A stretch of 64,000 nt of DNA from Agroathelia rolfsii (Eukaryota > Basidiomycota > Agaricomycetes > Amylocorticiales > Amylocorticiaceae), in NCBI GenBank assembly GCA_018343915.1, contig JABRWF010000004.1:4216001-4280000 (forward strand), written 5' to 3'. The notes below the pieces were generated by a model. The model was not told the origin of the DNA. It did not search any database and saw nothing but the letters and a program-made list of their open reading frames with translations. Made by a program: the position numbers and the translations under genes. This document shows positions 1 through 12,412 of the stretch, piece after piece (position 1 is the first letter of the stretch; every line of letters starts with the position of its first letter).

Positions 1-599
1 GTTGACTGCAATGGTTTCACGTGCATGTTTAGTCAGAGACACAGAACTGCTACCCATGATTGTATCAACGACTGTGAACAGCGGTATGTAGAGCAATCTG
101 GATCCTCTGTCTTGATGTCCTTTTGAGTTAATTCCTTGCTTATCATAATTTACAGTATGCGCCCCGAACAGGCCTTTGTTGAAGAGAATACGACACGCGA
201 GTGCCCTCAATGTTCTGGCGAGACCAATGGAAATTAAAATATTGTTTCGCACGCTCTTCCCCCTTTCCCTTTCCTCGTATCTCGCTTTGAGTCTCTAGGA
301 CTCGGTGCAGGATTAGTTTGCGGTTTGATTACTGAAGGACACTGATATGGATGGGCGTTCGGATAGTTATGATAATCGTTTGTTTGAGACCGGATTAGTC
401 ATGTGCGATAATGTAACTTATTTACCCACATCACCAGCACTGCATGAAGAATGCGGCCCAAGGCCGAGGATCCGATCATAGTTTTCCGAAGCAAAAAGGT
501 GGTAACTGAGGCCCTGGTTCTTGACCATCTGTCCGATGATGTAGATGATGTCAAGCACATGATGTACGGGGCGACGGGCTATCCCGTGCAACCTTCTAG

Positions 600-1425
600 G
601 GACCATCCCTAGTCAGACACATGGGTTCAGATAAGGCATGTGAGAGAAATCCTGTCGTGAATAAGACAGGGTGTTTGATGCTGTATTCCTCAAGGCGCAG
701 ATGCGCGTTGTCACTATACACCCAACTCCGGAGAGGATGAAATCGATAAGAGATACTGAATGAGCTCATGACGTCAAAGCACAGGCTCGTGGTCGAGGGT
801 TCCAGTCCCAGGGCATTATAAATAATGATCGTCAACGGCAAAAGCATGCTAGATGGTTTAAACTCTAAGAGACATGGAGGAAGGGAGCAGACCCCAGATG
901 TTTCTAGCACTTCTGAGTGGACTGCGTGGTATGTATTATCGCGCAGCAACCCAGAGTGTCTATCCGTGCAGAAGTGCATGCCGCGGCTTCTGGGCCGTTG
1001 ACAGTACTCTGGAGTACCATCCGGGAAGAAGACAGGAGATAATGATAATAAACGGAGATCTTCCACGATAGGATATCGTCAGAAATCATCCCGGAGAAGA
1101 CTGCAAGGCATGGTATTTTCAGCTGCCAGCCACTGGCCCACAGGACTGGAGCGGCGGTGGTCACGACTAGCCCGGCGGACACGATGCCAGTCGCAGACCG
1201 AGATGCTGATGATACACCAGATAGGCAAGGGGAAGATTGTGAGTCCTGATGACACCATTGCCATCCTAGGCATACAATGCACGTTTTACGGCAGCAACAA
1301 AGGCCAGCCACTGCAAGCTGAGCAGGGGTAGTATGCGAGCAAGGAAGAAGTAGATGAACTTGGTTTCACGCGTGGCTGTGCGACGTTGCGCCCAACTGCT
1401 GGGCCAGGCAAATACCTTCTGTTTC
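600..1425 (-). pseudogene. Possible decayed or partial multi-membrane protein gene
   Basis: On the minus strand, a segment read from about 1416 downward begins after an acceptor-like CAG and encodes a Trp, an Arg/Thr-rich stretch and then a hydrophobic helix with FIYFFLARILPLL. This pattern resembles the early membrane helices of basidiomycete DUF6533 proteins. Further minus-strand open stretches (1282-1079, 1066-596) carry other hydrophobic segments, but I could not join them into one frame with believable splice sites. No N-terminal exon is visible before it runs into the 5' end of the RhoGAP gene. Seen: the hydrophobic helix and its upstream splice-like site. Inferred: relic or badly resolved gene. 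It may also be chance. Confidence 0.2.
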
Positions 1426-1495
1426 TCACACTCTCCCTTTACAGTTCAAGTCATCTCATTCTCGTTCATTGCTCAAGAGCTTTGCTTGCTGGATA

Positions 1496-4321
1496 ATGTC
1501 TCTTTCTGCTGCAGAAGACAACTATGCCTCAACTTCCTGGGACCATCATCATCTCTCAGAGACTACCAATTATCCACGGCCCGGACCATCGACGAACATC
1601 GAATCACCTCTAGCTACATCGTCAAAGCCGTTGCATATTTCCATGTCATCTCCACGCTCGAGCATTGAGTCTGCTGGAATGCACTCTTCGTCAAGCCCCC
1701 AAGACAGTCTACCGGCTGGACCGGACAGGCACGATACCCTGACAACGCTTCATGACGAATCAGCAACACTGGTAGATGCTAGCTTCGATGAAAGCGTCCT
1801 GAGGGCTCTGTGTGAACTTGATGTGAAGAGACTTATTTATATTACGCCCTCTTTTCAGCCTGCTAATGGTTGGATATCCAGTGCGGCGTACCGTTGTTAT
1901 TAGATAGGATAAAACAGAGCCAAGTGTCCTGTCGTGTGCGTTTCTTTCATTACAATCAATTAGATGTATCAGCCCTTCCAACGGCGTGTCAAACACAATC
2001 CAGGAGGCAGCAACCTTTTTCAAACGCCGTGCCGCGATTGAGGAAGAATATGGCAAGGCTATGCAAAAGCTTGCTAGATCTACTTCAGAGACGTACGCTA
2101 GTCACGACGGCAAGGCTGGGTAGGTATCGGCACGAACGCATCGACACTTAAGTTGACATTATACATCAGTTCCTTTGTAAAGGCCTGGCAGTCTTCGATG
2201 AGGATCCATGAAACCATGGCTGAGAATCGTTTGCGCTTTGCAAATCGCCTGAATGAGATGAGTGAGGAACTGCTGAATCTCTCCAAACAAGTTGACAAGA
2301 ATCGCAAGTCGGTGCGTGTCCTCGACATTTGAGGATGCTTGTTTGTGTGTGTTTGTCTTATCCATCCCCTCTCAGACCAAGGACCTCGCAAATCAATTTG
2401 AGCGCAGCGTAGAAGAATCCGCCACGATCACAGAGAAGAGTAAGGCTCGCCTGGACGCCACTTCAGAGGAACTGGAACGAATATTATTACAGAAGGAGGG
2501 CGAGTCCTTTAAGGATGCAGGCTTGCAAGGACGTGCACCAGGCGGCAGCGGCGCTGTTGGCAAGCGTGCGCTGGGAAAAGCCGTAGCCAAGGGTGGTATG
2601 CTTCTCAAAGGAAGAAATCCTGGAAATGTGAGCGCATTATTGCGTCATGCATCGATGATCATCTTTGATACTGGGGTAGATTCAACGCCAGGAGGATGAC
2701 GTCCGTGCACGCATGTCTGCTGCATCAGATGCTTATCGCAAAGCTGTGCTAGAAACGCAAACCAAGCGGCAAGAATATTTCAATTTTCAATTACCACGAC
2801 TATTAAGAGCATTGAAGGAGTGTGTTGATGAGATGGATCTGGGGACACAATATCACTTGACCCGTTATGCATATCTATTTGAAAGCATCGTTCTCAACGA
2901 TGGCTCCACTCTAGTCCCTACTACTTCAGATGAAGGTCTCTATCCCCCCATTATTTCATTGTCTTCATCTCATGACCCGTGTCTAACGCATTCCCTTGAT
3001 ATCAGTACCGGGCCTTAAAGCAACGATGGAATCAATTGACAGCCGCTCAGACTTTAAGGTCTATATGCAGAACTATGCCTTTGCACACGCAGGCCAGGCT
3101 CCTCGAGGTCTGCGCCGGGAAGGTCCTCAGGATCAGGGCTATGTACGTATAGTGCTTGCCCGCCTTGAGGCAGCGAAGCCGGGCAAAATGACATGACTTC
3201 TGACATAAGTATCACAGCTCCCCCCGCTGCCGTCTCATCCGGACCGAAGTCATACCACACTATTATCACCTACAGGATTGCAACAATCGAACGGATCTAA
3301 TCCTGCTCTCTCGATACCATCGGAACCACAGGGGTACGGCTCCGCCTTCGGCTTGCCACTGACAGTGCAGCAGACACGCGAAGGCGAGGATGTTCCCGTG
3401 ATCATGGAAAAGTGCTGTGCCGCAATCGAGAAGTACGGCCTGTCATCACAGGGCATCTATCGCATTAGCGGTATCTCTAGCAAGGTCCAAAAATTGAAGG
3501 AGAAATTCGATCGAGGTCTGTCAAAAATATCTTTTTCTAGAAAAAAAAATTCTGAAAATGAGGCTGTGTTACCCCCCCCCCCCAGATGTGTGGTCCGTCG
3601 ACCTCGATGCAGACGAATGGGCTAGCGACATCAATACTGTTGCCAGTGTGCTAAAGCTCTGGCTACGCGAGCTTCCGGACCCATTACTAACGCGTGAACT
3701 GCACCAGGACTTCATAAGTGCCGCTAGTCAGTGTTTCAAGTTATGAAAGAGATGTCAAGAAGGCACAGCCCAGGGCTCATGACCTTCTGCCTTCTTTTTT
3801 TTTTTTTCTCTTGTATCCAGAATATGAGAACGAAAGGCAGCGGCATGTCGAACTACACAAAGTCGTGAATGACTTGCCTGATCCAAACTACGGGATCTTG
3901 AAATTCTTCTTAGGTCATCTATACCGGTGCGTGTTCAGCCTCCATGCAGACGCGTTGTTTCTCTCCTTCAGGTCTGCTGACGATGCAATATCAATATGGC
4001 GCCTTCCCCGGATGTAGAATAAACCAACACGAAAGCGAGAATGCGATGTCGACGCAGAACCTGGCCATCGTATTCGGTCCCACCCTTTTTAGCCAGTTCG
4101 GCCCGGCGAGCACTCCTGGCCAATCGAATGGGATTGCAGATGCGCCATATCAGAACAAGGTCCGGGTACCTTGTGTTTTTTGCGCAATTATTTCATATGA
4201 ACTAACAGTCATCACTACGGTTCTTTTTTATTTTTTATTTTTTATTGCTCCACTACAGGCAATTGAAACGATTCTGGAGCATTACATTGAGATCTTTGTG
4301 ACTGAAGGCGAGGAACAGTGA
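1496..4321 (+). CDS. RGD1: F-BAR and RhoGAP domain protein (Rgd1 type)
   Basis: Rho GTPase-activating protein with a membrane-curving F-BAR domain, expected to act at the cortex on Rho3/Rho4-class GTPases. Twelve exons join in frame: 1496-1822, 1882-1935, 2004-2119, 2170-2311, 2376-2627, 2680-2935, 3006-3142, 3218-3515, 3586-3726, 3821-3926, 4018-4159, 4259-4321, giving 677 residues. A Ser-rich N-terminus (1-105) precedes the FCH/F-BAR region (about 105-400, with KRRAAIEEEYGKAMQKLA and RQEYFNFQLPRLLRALKE). A Pro/Ser linker leads to the RhoGAP domain (about 470-670), with the arginine finger in GIYRISG (Arg510), LKLWLRELPDPLL and NLAIVFGPTLF. The start is the ATG at 1496; the frame opens at 1469 only by a TTG. 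The domain pair is diagnostic; a few exon edges could shift by a codon or so. Confidence 0.9.
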
Positions 4322-7091
4322 TCGCTTAAGCAATGATCATATGCATTTCATTGGTTGGGCTATCACGGAAGGGGTTTTTTTAATTTCTCCACTCTATTAT
4401 TGTATGGTAGGAATTCAAAGGGAACGTTGTATTATTATGACCGCGCACCTAGTATACACATATTACAAGCGCATAATTCCATGGTGGTTTTGTGGTGCCA
4501 CTTAATAGCCCTTTCAGGTGGATACGAACGCCTTTGTTGGGCTCAACCTTCTAGACTCGAATAAAACGTGGTATGGACCCAGATGCATGGCGAAATGAAC
4601 GACCTTCTTGCAGAGTTCATTAAGGCTAGCCGGATATCAATGAACCATTCCGGAATCATTTTTGTGATGCAGTAATTTTTACCCGCCAGACCTCGTGATG
4701 TTTTCCGTGCTTGGGGCGGATGAGTTAGATCCATCTCTAAATTCGTCGTAGATCCCCCCTTGCTTGAGGACTAACAGCCTCTGGATATTAATTGCGCTAC
4801 ATTTGAAGTTTCAAGCAAAATAGTGCAAGGTCATAGCTCTTTTATGCCGTGGTGGGCATTTCGACCTTGGGAATATTCAAGCCTCACTTGTAATTGAAAT
4901 TCTCGGACTTTTTCTAATGGATCGACTTTTATTTTGCGCCTATAACTTGATCCTAGAAATATTTATCTACTCTTACTCTGAGGACTGTTTACCACATGAA
5001 TGGAGCCGTTGGCATTTTATCGCACCTTCACGCTCGCCAGAGCTCACCTGTTGGTATTACGCGTTGCATTGCTTCTGTTGCTTACCAGCCACGCTAGTAT
5101 TAGTCGGCTAGATAAGGCTTGCCGTAGCCCGTACAACTCGATGGGGGTTTTATAATCGCATTATTTCGTCTATATGCTACTTAGCTTACAATTCTAAACG
5201 ACTATCTATGGTTGTAACTCGTTATATTTTCCGGCTCCAGCTGGTGTTTCCCGGTCTCGGGCTCGGGAGAAGTATATAGGAGGGAATAGAGAGGTTTACC
5301 AGAATTTCTATTCATAAACGCTTTTTTTTTTTTCTCTACTAGTAGTCCGCCAATGGCAAGGGCCCATATTGAGCGCGAGATAGCCTATTTTAGCCGCACA
5401 GAATTCATCCTTCTTCATAAAACATGCTGGCAGGTATTTAGCTTGAAACATTGTTGAGCAGAGTGACAAGGACCCTAGTCAGTGAGATACAACCAGCGGG
5501 AATGATGAAACAATGAACCAAGTGATGCCAGTGGATCCCATCTGTCTGTTTTATCGTCATTATTTTACGTAGCCACATTTTGAGCCACCGTGGATAGTAC
5601 ATGGGACGCACGTTCTAACAGAACCATTATTATATTCAGTTCCACCGGATACAAATACTTGTCCTAAGCTAACCGCTGGTGTCATAGGGGAGCAAAAAGC
5701 TCTAAGGATTGTTTTAGAACTCGAGAACTGCTTGATGATTGAGAAGAGTCATACCAGCAAGGCACTCGTCGGTAAGATTTTTGAGCCCACTGGCAGTCTT
5801 AGTAGCCATATATCAGATACAATAGTACATGAAGTAAGGAGACTGAGTAACGTTTTACTATCATGTCCACAACATGTACTATGAGGCCTATACGAGGCTT
5901 GAATGGCACTGGTGAATAGGGTGTATGCACTGGCATGGATAAAGCGAAAAATTCCCACGGAATCGACGACACTCGCCCAAAAAAGTTTGACGACCTCCAA
6001 TATTTCATCTGATCTGCGCAAGTTCTTTTTTTTTTGGTAATAAAAAAAAAAAAAAAAAGTGAGTGCTGTCCATTACAATTACGAGCAAACCTGCCGTCCT
6101 TTCGAGTCTGAATTACCAAAAAGGATCGGCCTGATCACGTTGTTGTCTTGGGTACATGAAGCGGTATACAAACGTAATTAAAAATAAAAAGCCTGATCAC
6201 GTGCTTAGTTTTTTTTTTTTTTTTTTTTTTTGAACATCCATGCTACATCCGTACAGGCAGGCGACAGTACACACGTGATGATAGTCGGGACAGTAGCGTT
6301 GTCCGTCAATAAGCTTGGGCAGAGCTCAACAGTTGGCAGTGACATATTATTATTCAAGGGCATCGTACGGAAAGGTGCGTTCGCTGCGGGAGTAGGGTGT
6401 AGGGTCATCAGTGGGTGAACATAGCACCGGTGCGATGGTGCAGAAATGAAGCAAGCACCGCATCTATGGAAAGAGCTGACAACCTCTAAAACATGGCCTT
6501 GAGAGTACGCATGCTTTCTACAAAAAAGCAGAAAGCATCATTCACGGGTGTATGAGGGAATCCGATTGCTTTGTTTTTTTTTTTTGTCCAAGAAAGACCC
6601 GCATATATTCAAAGAAAGAAAATCCTGACGAACTACTAATGTCATTAGTATGAATGAAACCCATAAAAGCAAGAATATTATTGGGAGATGGTAGCCAAAA
6701 GAAATGAGAGCGAGAGAGTGAAAAGAAGAGGAAGAATAAATAAATAAAACATAGACCAATCACATTGCAAACAAACGAACAAAGAAAATTCGAAACGAAA
6801 CAAATAAACATGTTTTCTGCGTCTTTCTTGCGGGAGAGAAAGAGAAAGAGAGCGATAGAAAGAGATGAGAGGGGTGGGGTAACTTGACGAAGCCGGGGGT
6901 ACTCTGAATACAAGGAAGAAAAAAAAAAAAAGAAATAGGTCGTGCTATTGTATTTTTAGTAAGTATTTTGGACATTCCTTTGTTGCAAACAATGATGACA
7001 GAAAACGATGCTTCTGATATTCTGATTTTTTTTTTGGAGCAATCCAGTGTTGTTATGTTCATGTCGCCGTCCATAGTTCAAGTTTATATAT
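4322..7091. other. Gene-free intergenic stretch
   Basis: About 2.8 kb in which I find no exon chain, tRNA or known element. It holds long homopolymers (T and A runs at about 6025-6058, T runs at 6210-6231 and 6574-6587, an A run at 6919-6933). The only open frames are short and uncorrelated. It separates the RhoGAP gene's 3' end from the 3' end of the convergent F-box gene. Confidence 0.5.
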
Positions 7092-8651
7092 CTAAGAAGG
7101 CTTTCGTGGTAAGGACGTGATCACGAGACAGCAATGATCAAAGATGTTCTGACCTTGCTTTCCATCGACGGCAAACCACCGCCTCGTTTGGGGAGGCGAA
7201 ATCTGATACCACCCTAGCCCAGCGCCGCACGACTGCTCGGCAGCACTGCTACCACCGCTCGACGATACTAATAGTGATGATGACGATGATGATGAGGGCA
7301 ATAAGGGCGATGATGATGATGACACGACGGCGTGCCAGGCCGCATTAGACGGAAAGATGATATGCGTTAGCGTAGGGCAGACGCTGCCCCAGGAAGAGCA
7401 AAGGGCAAGCTCTTCGGCTGTGTTCTCGGATGCGATGCTCATGCTCACGCCGACCGTGCTTGTCGGCGAGAGGTCGAGGGTATTCAGGCGATAGAAGGCC
7501 TTGAGCACAGTGGTTAGGCCTACTAACATACGCTGATGGATCGTTAGTTTTGTTGTTCGAAATATTATTATCGATGAAAATATAATGAGTATGTTAATTG
7601 AATGATGATGACGTCAGCGACTGCGAGTCCGAACAGGCGCATCAATTATCAAACGAATGGCGGAAAAAAAAGAAGAAACGGGAAAATATGGTGGAGCGAG
7701 AAAAAAAAAAAAAGAGGAGGGGAATACAGAGAAGAGGAGACTTACGATTCCTGATAAGGCATAATGAAGTGTATGCCGCAGGGCGAGCTTCACACGCAGG
7801 AGCTCAATCGTCGGAAAATGCGCTGCGAGCTGGGAGAGCAGTGCGGGCGTGACGGACATGGCCGACAGGTCGAGCTCGCGGAGCAGCGGCGCACACCCTA
7901 TTGCGAGCGTGCGCAAGTCGTCCTCCGCAATCATGGCGTCCTGGCCATGGCCGATCAGCGCAAGCGTGTGCACAGCGCGGCCGGGCACAATCGATGCCGC
8001 CGTTGTGGGTGAGCCGCGGAACGAGGTCAGGCTGGGCATCGCACGGGGATGGAGATACATGGCGGCGCCGCTGACGCCCGAGAGGGCGAGGTGCCGCATG
8101 TGTTCGAACCGCGGCTGGTCGTGTAGCTGGCGGTGCTTGTCATGAAAGAGGAGGGAGCACTCGAGAACGGCATCGCGTGCTAGGCCAAGTGCGAGCTCGA
8201 GGGACTCGAGGTTGGGAAGCACACGCACGGCGGCGGTGATGTCGTGCCGGTAGACATGCTCCAATACGGGCGGGCGCTCACCGGCTATGACGCCATGCCA
8301 GCGGATGTGTAGTCGACGCACGCCTTCAGCAAGATGGGGCCTGCGCAGGAGTGATTGGCATACGCGAATCGTCCGCCATGGCTGCAGGGGTCGCGGGGGC
8401 TGGTAGTGATAAGGGTCGTAATGGGGTTGGTGCTGGTGTTGGCTGACGACGTCTACGACGGAGATGCTGGCATAGAGCAGACGTTCTGCGACTGCATTCC
8501 AGGAGGATGTGACAGCAGTTACGGCGGCGAGAGAGACGGGAGAGAGGTGAAGGAAGATGTGTTCCAGGATCTCGTTGGGCAGATAGGCAGGTGAGACATG
8601 ACTGTATCTTGACTGCTGCTGCTGCTGCCAAACAGGGCTACCGTCGACCAT
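7092..8651 (-). CDS. F-box protein with Ser-rich C-terminus
   Basis: Predicted substrate adaptor of an SCF ubiquitin ligase. Two exons, 8651-7746 and 7532-7092, join without loss of frame (donor GTAAGT, acceptor CAG), giving 448 residues. After a Gln-rich start, residues about 22-60 form an F-box (LPNEILEHIFLHLSPVSLAA followed by a Trp-containing second half). The middle is Leu-rich with repeats such as LRELDLSAMSVTPALLSQLA, suggesting leucine-rich-repeat-like substrate binding, as in many basidiomycete F-box proteins. Near the C-terminus a long serine run is coded by a GAT/TGA-type triplet tract (7262-7325). The substrate is unknown. The next gene upstream is NNF1 on the same strand. Confidence 0.8.
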
Positions 8652-9140
8652 CGATAAAGAGAGAGAGAGGGGGGGGGGGAAGGGGTCGACGATATATTAT
8701 CAATGTGACTATCTTGGAGCAGGACCAGGGGGAGGGGTAGAGAGGTCGAGCTCAACGAGGACGAGGACGGCAGAGCACTGGGACAGACAAGGACTACAGC
8801 TTGACCAGGAGAGACCTAGGGCGCACAACGGGGGGCGCAGTGCAGAGACAGACGAGACGGGGGCAGGAGGAGAGCAGGAGGTCGCAGGCGATTGCTGAGC
8901 CCATCTCCACGGTGAAATCGCGGACGAAGAGGTAAGCGCATTGGCAAATCGCAAATCGCCCATCGCCCATCGCCAGTCGCATGCCTCTGGCGGAGACTCG
9001 TCGGTCGGACTCTTGACTATGCAATATTTTATAACACTCGTATATATCATACTTTTAGTATACACCTCGTTCATAATAATCCATCCAATTAACACCTCCT
9101 AGCAATGAACAACAACAACAGCAACGACAATAACTCTTCA
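8652..9140. other. F-box promoter region and NNF1 3' flank
   Basis: A 489-bp spacer between two minus-strand genes. A G run (8666-8678) sits just 5' of the F-box ATG. Five tandem copies of a 7-bp unit ending in TCGC lie at 8946-8980. No coding content supported. Confidence 0.5.
8946..8980. repeat. Five-copy 7-bp tandem repeat
   Basis: Units read AAATCGC, AAATCGC, CCATCGC, CCATCGC, CAGTCGC: a graded, imperfect heptamer array. It lies about 300 bp upstream of the F-box gene start and 165 bp past the NNF1 stop. It could be a minor promoter element or neutral slippage. Confidence 0.7.
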
Positions 9141-10323
9141 TCATCGTCGCTCGGCTGCCTCGACCGCCCACATCTCCATCTTTTCCATCTCAACACCGTC
9201 CCATTTCTCCAGCGCCTATCGTTGTCACACAAGTGTCCGTCAGCACAGCCAATCGCCCCTGATTTAAATAAAGCACTAGGGGTTTCTGTACCTTGTCTAG
9301 CGCATTCAAACGCTGATGGCATTCGTTATCCGCCTTTTCCTTTGCATCCACGTTCGCTTGAATCTCGCCTTGCAATTGTGCGTTTTCTTGGCGCAGCTGC
9401 AGAAATATAAAAATAATGAGCACATACGCATTCATATACACACAGGCCCCGCCCTGCCCGTGCGTCATCCCGCATATTCCTCCGCCTGCCAGCTTAACTA
9501 TTCCTCCATGTCGAAGGGAAAGGTGCCGCTCTAAAGAACGCAGCTAGCAAGACAAGGAATGCCCGATACCAACAATTCGCTGGCAAGTCGCTTCAGGACC
9601 CGACAACTCACCTCCTCCAGCTGGGTCTGCAGCCGGTCCCGAACGGATTCCAACAGAGGCACCGTCCGGCCACGTACGACGGCCCTCGGCTCAAGTTCTT
9701 CACTCCAGACGTCGGGCCCACGCTCGCCACGTGCGCGTCGCTCGCGGGCGTCCTTGACGAGCAAGTGTAGTCTGTCTAGACGCTCATCGACTTCGTATTC
9801 TTTGAATAATTGTTCGCAATTCCCCTGGGTAGTTTTTTTTTTTTCAGATATCAGCTTACAATCCGGCAAGCTAAATGACAAGGCACAATTTATCCGACTA
9901 CAGTCATCTGACGCCACCATCGTCAAAAACGAGGCAGGGCCAAGACGGGTCGAATCGGATGGCGACAGGAAATGGATGATGGTGCAAGGAAAGAGAGTTT
10001 GGACGACATACGGACACAGTGGACTCGTGATGGGCTGCGATGGTGTGGAACACACCGCGTGAGCCCTCTGCTTGTTCCTCGCAAAAGAGTGGGAAACACT
10101 CTTGAAAATCCTCGTATCTTTTTTGGATCAAGCGATCATCATCAGCCTCACAGGAAAATCGATGCTTTGTCTATGCATGGAGGACGCACGTCCACTTGTG
10201 GGCTGCACGCTGAATGGCGAGCTGTACAGCAGACGAAAACTGGATAGACCGTGGAGTGGGTGCTGGCTTGGCACCGGCGTTCTGCTTGCGAGGCGTTGGT
10301 GCAGATGTAGATGTAGATGCCAT
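9141..10323 (-). CDS. NNF1: Kinetochore MIND complex subunit Nnf1 (PMF1 family)
   Basis: Subunit of the Mis12/MIND complex, which links inner-kinetochore chromatin to the Ndc80 complex. Exons 10323-10190, 10117-10012, 9824-9612, 9396-9292 and 9215-9141 give 210 residues, close to the usual family size. Residues 1-30 are a Ser/Thr/Pro-rich tail. The family signature follows: an AVQLAIQRAAHKW helix, TYEDFQECFPLF, then CEQLFKEYEVDERLDRLHLL, a Pro-Asp segment (PDVWSEELEPRAV), and a C-terminal coiled coil (LRQENAQLQGEIQ, ending ALEKWDGVEMEKMEMW). The start ATG at 10323 follows a same-frame hydrophobic stretch that is probably leader noise. Identification rests on motif order and length, not on a database search. 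Confidence 0.82.
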
Positions 10324-10872
10324 AGAAGCCAGATGATCAACAAGGGGTATAATATACAGCAAGCAAAGAGAGTTCAGCAGGAGGAGAATATGCAATATGG
10401 AGATAGTGGTAATCTCGGTCCAAGTCTGTTGTCGGCCCGGAGGCGACTCGCTGGACGCGTTTCAGCAACTTGCACACGTGACCGCGACCCTCTGAATCTT
10501 CCTGCGCGTTTGCAGTGCATTCAAGTTTGCATCATGACACCGTACAGTTATTATGATCGTATTGCTATTATCATATCAAGTCTCTGATAATTTCCGGGCC
10601 TGCATTATCCATCTTGTCTCGAAAAAGAAATAATGATACCGGAGCTCGACCATCGTACTTTTAATTTTTATTGTCCTCGGCTGCCATTGAGACAATAGGA
10701 CTTGGACAAAGATGAATACAACCGCCTCATGTACTATAAAAGCTGGTCTTGGCTGGGTCCCAGCAGCTTCCACGGCCGAACCTCATCTACCCTTTTCTCT
10801 TCCTTGGAGCTGTGCTCAGGACTTGGCGATCTTGGCTGGCCTACTCATTATTCTTATTTACCTCTGAAATCA
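10324..10872. other. Divergent promoter between NNF1 and a secreted-protein gene
   Basis: A 549-bp intergenic region from which NNF1 (minus) and the secreted-protein gene (plus) are transcribed outward. It contains CACGTG-like sequence near 10475 and a TATA box at 10735 for the plus-strand gene. No ORF with supporting features. Confidence 0.5.
10735..10742 (+). promoter_or_regulatory. TATA box of the secreted-protein gene
   Basis: The sequence TATAAAAG is a full TATA consensus, 138 bp before the ATG at 10873. That leaves a 5' leader of about 100 nt. A strong TATA suits a highly or conditionally expressed secreted protein. Confidence 0.55.
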
Positions 10873-12085
10873 ATGATGACTTGGGCTGCTCTCTTTCACA
10901 TCACAACACTAGCTTTTACCTTGCACAACGTTGCCGCTGCACCGTTCTACCCCAAGCGTATCGCACAGGTCATTGACCAATCCACAGCGTTGTGGGAAAG
11001 AGCCTGTGTATGTTCAATCTTTATTTCCAAATGAAGGAAATACCAATAACCGACTGATACTATGAATTTGTCAGGATGCCGCTGGCGGCAGAGAAAAATG
11101 CAACCCGCAATCCATCAAGTCCTTTGACACACTCCTCGTCGCAGCAGGCCCGTGTGATCAGCAAAACGAGGCGGACAACATGATCGACCTAGCCAAGAGC
11201 CTTAACAACGATGCAGAGATGATAAGGCTAACTCAGATCTTTGTACAGCAACCTAGGAACTCAGTGAGTGATGAATGAAATCTCTTTTGTCGCCTCCCTT
11301 TGGATACTAAATATTTTTCCTACCAGCCCGATTCTCTCAGCATACCCTATTGCCAGTCCGCCCCGCGCCATTCGGAGCTAGCAGGCCTATACCAATGCCA
11401 ATTCGAGACTGTTGATCCTAACAGCTGGCTTGGCGGCCTCAAGCTCGGCGACAACGGCACGATCCCGTTCATGATGAACCAGGCCTTGAGCCCGTCTGGG
11501 TCGTGCCTTGCCCATCCCCAAGGCACGATACCGGATGGACAGCAGCTGGTGAATATTACGCAGAATCCGTTTGCGAACACGACGACTGGGGCGGATTCAT
11601 CATCTACAGCAGGAACATCCTCTTCTTCTGAAGATGATGAAGACGGCTGCGATGATGGGGACGACGAAGGTACAACACCCAGCGTCACGACCACAAGCAG
11701 CACATCTTCTCCCTCCCCAGCTCCAGCCTCCGTTGCTGGCGCCGAAACAATCGACTCGACGCTCACAATCACCGGCGCCGCTGCCAGCGCTATCATCTCT
11801 GCCCTGGGGCTGAACACCGCCCCCGCTACTGCTGCCAGTACCATCAATGCACCCTCCCCATCGCCATCGACTACGACCGTATTTGTCGTCGAGTCTCCCA
11901 CTACTTCTATAGCGCCATCCGCATCATCCACGACCACTGTTTTTGTTGTCGCTTCGGAGTCTTCTTCCGCTCCTACATCATCTGCTCCCGCGTTGTTCAA
12001 GGATAATCAAAATACAGAGGCCGTGGCGTTCACAACGCTAACACTGTTTGCTGCTGCATCCAGACCCACCAGTGGCATTTACTGA
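10873..12085 (+). CDS. Secreted Ser/Thr-rich protein, function unknown
   Basis: Exons 10873-11007, 11075-11263 and 11327-12085 give 360 residues. Residues 1-23 are a signal peptide ending AAA before PFYPKR. The mature N-terminal part (about 24-200) is a compact cysteine-containing domain with six or more Cys (ERACDAAGG, REKCNPQ, AAGPCDQQ, PYCQSA, YQCQFE, GSCLAHP). A Ser-rich, then strongly acidic segment follows (about 205-230, SSSSEDDEDGCDDGDDEG), and then a long Ser/Thr/Ala/Pro stalk likely to be O-glycosylated. There is no strong C-terminal GPI helix. I recognise similar uncharacterised secreted basidiomycete proteins but cannot name a function. Candidate cell-wall or effector-like protein, by inference only. 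Confidence 0.75.
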
Positions 12086-12412
12086 AGCCACTCAAATCAG
12101 ATCCTAACCTTATTTCTGTAGCTCTAAAGCCCGGGTACTACAACACCCATATGACAGCGCTCAATATGTATATTAGGTCTATCTGTTGCTTAATCGTGCC
12201 TGCTACCACTGTGTTATTTTGGTGTACATTATCCACACACATATGTCAAATTGTATTTATACACAATGCTAACTAATTCCAGACTCGCATTTATAATTGT
12301 CTTGCTAGATACGCAGATCGCCGTAGCAGGTCCTCTTTGCACTTTTGTTTAAATATGGTGATCTTAAATTCTTCTTTCGTTTTGTAACGATCATGACTAT
12401 TGATAAAGCCGA
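12086..12412. other. Convergent 3' flank
   Basis: A 327-bp spacer between the stop of the secreted-protein gene (plus) and the stop of the phosphatidylserine decarboxylase gene (minus). AT-rich, presumably both 3' UTRs. No other content seen. Confidence 0.5.

Noticed and set aside
4917..5111. Plus-strand open frame in the first gene-free stretch
   Set aside because: Short, hydrophobic by base composition, no splice partners on either side.
11347..12000. Minus-strand open frame of 217 codons rich in Val, Asp and Ala
   Set aside because: Antisense of the Ser/Thr-rich exon of the secreted-protein gene; low-complexity coding sequence often leaves the opposite strand open.
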